Shown piece by piece: positions 15,720-16,581 of a DNA stretch of 16,581 nucleotides. The stretch's first letter is position 1; every line of letters begins with the position of its first letter. The DNA is from Bacteroidetes bacterium QH_1_64_81 (GTDB lineage Bacteria; Bacteroidota; Rhodothermia; Rhodothermales; Salinibacteraceae): assembly GCA_003022655.1 (NCBI GenBank), contig PXSX01000022.1, positions 1-16,581 of the forward strand, written 5' to 3'. The notes below the pieces were generated by a model. That model was not told the origin of the DNA. It saw only the letters and a program-made list of their open reading frames with translations, and did no database searches. A program made the translations under genes and the position numbers.

Positions 15720-16581
15720 TCACTCCCCCGGTAGTTCCACTACAGGGGTCGTTTGTCGGGTAATCGCACTCTGCCGGGCCCGATTGTACTCCAGGGTGAG
15801 GTCTTCGATCAGTTCCTCGGCGTTTTCCGTGGCATTGTCCATTGCCACCATGCGGGCTCCCTGTTCGGCGGCGTTCGACTCCAGTAGCGCCCGCCACATC
15901 TGGTAGTAGAGGAACCGCGGCACGAGCTCGTCGAGCAGCCCGCGTGCGTCGGGCTCGAAGATATAGTCGATGGCCTGCCCGTTCTCGGGAAGATCGAACA
16001 CGTCCGCCTCCTCTCGCATCACCGGCGTCTCGAAGCGCTCCTCCGGAATGGGCAGCAGCGGCTCTACGATCTGGTTCTGGACGATCGTATTCTTGAACTC
16101 GTTGTACACGACCATCACCTCGCCCCAAATGCCCCGCTCAAAGCCCTCCACAGCGTCCTGCACCACCTGCCGAGCAATGTCGAAGCTGAGATCGTCGAAG
16201 ATGCCCTGATAGTCTCCGACAAGGCGGACGTCGCGCTTTTTGAAGTGGGTGTATCCCTTCTCCCCCACGCAGAGCAGAAACAGTTCGTCGTCTCGCTTCT
16301 CACGAGCGTAGGAGGTTTCGATCAGATTCTTGGCGGTCTCGATCGCGTCGCTGTTGAAGGAGCCGCAGAGCCCACGGTCGGCCGTGATCACGATCACCAG
16401 GGCACCGGTGGCCTCGTTGGGAGCCTGAAAAAACGAGTGCGCAGTCGGATCAAGTTCTCGCTTCAGGTGATTGGTAAGTTCACGGATCTTGTACGCGTAC
16501 GGCCGCGCCTGAAAGATCTGCTCCTGCGCCCGGCGCAGTTTGGCCGCTGCCACCATCTTCATGGCCCGTGTCACCTGCTTG
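15720..16581 (-). CDS. atpG: ATP synthase F1 gamma subunit, 5' end beyond window
   Basis: Rotor shaft of the F1Fo ATP synthase, turning inside the alpha3-beta3 ring. 286 residues are visible, starting KQVTRAMKMVAAAKLRRAQ, the conserved N-terminal helix; about 18 residues, including the start codon, lie to the right of 16581. The GTG at 16574 is an internal valine codon, not the start. Further marks are VIVITADRGLCGSFN (about 60-75), ERGIWGEVMVVYNEFKNTIVQ, and the C-terminal helix ESNAAEQGARMVAMDNATENAEELI with LEYNRARQSAITRQ. The final residues TTPVVELPGE do not resemble the usual E(I/L)xxGAxAL ending, so the last ten residues are divergent. The rest of the atp genes should lie beyond the right edge. 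Repeat copy B follows directly. Confidence 0.96.
   Translation of the reverse strand, partial: KQVTRAMKMVAAAKLRRAQEQIFQARPYAYKIRELTNHLKRELDPTAHSFFQAPNEATGALVIVITADRGLCGSFNSDAIETAKNLIETSYAREKRDDELFLLCVGEKGYTHFKKRDVRLVGDYQGIFDDLSFDIARQVVQDAVEGFERGIWGEVMVVYNEFKNTIVQNQIVEPLLPIPEERFETPVMREEADVFDLPENGQAIDYIFEPDARGLLDELVPRFLYYQMWRALLESNAAEQGARMVAMDNATENAEELIEDLTLEYNRARQSAITRQTTPVVELPGE

Overview
The window is a stretch of bacterial chromosome with high GC, Gram-negative-type lipopolysaccharide transport genes and strongly acidic proteins (for example the prfA, STAS and response-regulator products). Protein character and gene content best fit an extremely halophilic member of the Rhodothermota, such as Salinibacter or a close relative. 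That placement is an inference from recognising the families; no search was run.

Layout. Positions 1-6950 carry five genes on the minus strand, in transcription order lptC, a large OstA/LptA-like exported protein, lptB, glmS and prfA (cut by the window edge). The first three encode parts of the lipopolysaccharide export machine. GlmS makes the glucosamine-6-phosphate needed for lipid A and peptidoglycan, so most of this block is envelope biogenesis. Positions 6951-7378 are a divergent non-coding region with a good sigma70-like promoter facing right. Positions 7379-9233 (plus) hold a partner-switching signalling module: a STAS anti-sigma-factor antagonist, an RsbW-type serine kinase and a response-regulator/PP2C phosphatase. 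The phosphatase has lost its central catalytic segment together with its reading frame. Positions 9270-11036 hold a GNAT acetyltransferase (minus) and a BtuF-like binding protein without a signal peptide (plus). Positions 11341-12582 (plus) encode a lipoprotein M19 dipeptidase. Positions 12631-13807 (minus) are a Dda-like SF1B helicase that is also broken by an internal deletion plus frameshift. Positions 13949-16581 (minus) carry a YbjT-like atypical SDR protein, tRNA-Ser(GCU) with a strong terminator, and most of atpG (start beyond the window).

Most unusual signals: two genes 4.3 kb apart broken in the same way, each missing an estimated 25-36 codons with loss of frame; a previously unlabelled repeat of about 44 bp present in two inverted copies that bracket the SDR gene and tRNA-Ser, each just past the stop codon of a minus-strand gene; and short tandem or inverted repeat clusters in the gaps upstream of prfA and of the dipeptidase. 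I see no CRISPR array, insertion sequence, prophage or recognisable new defence system.
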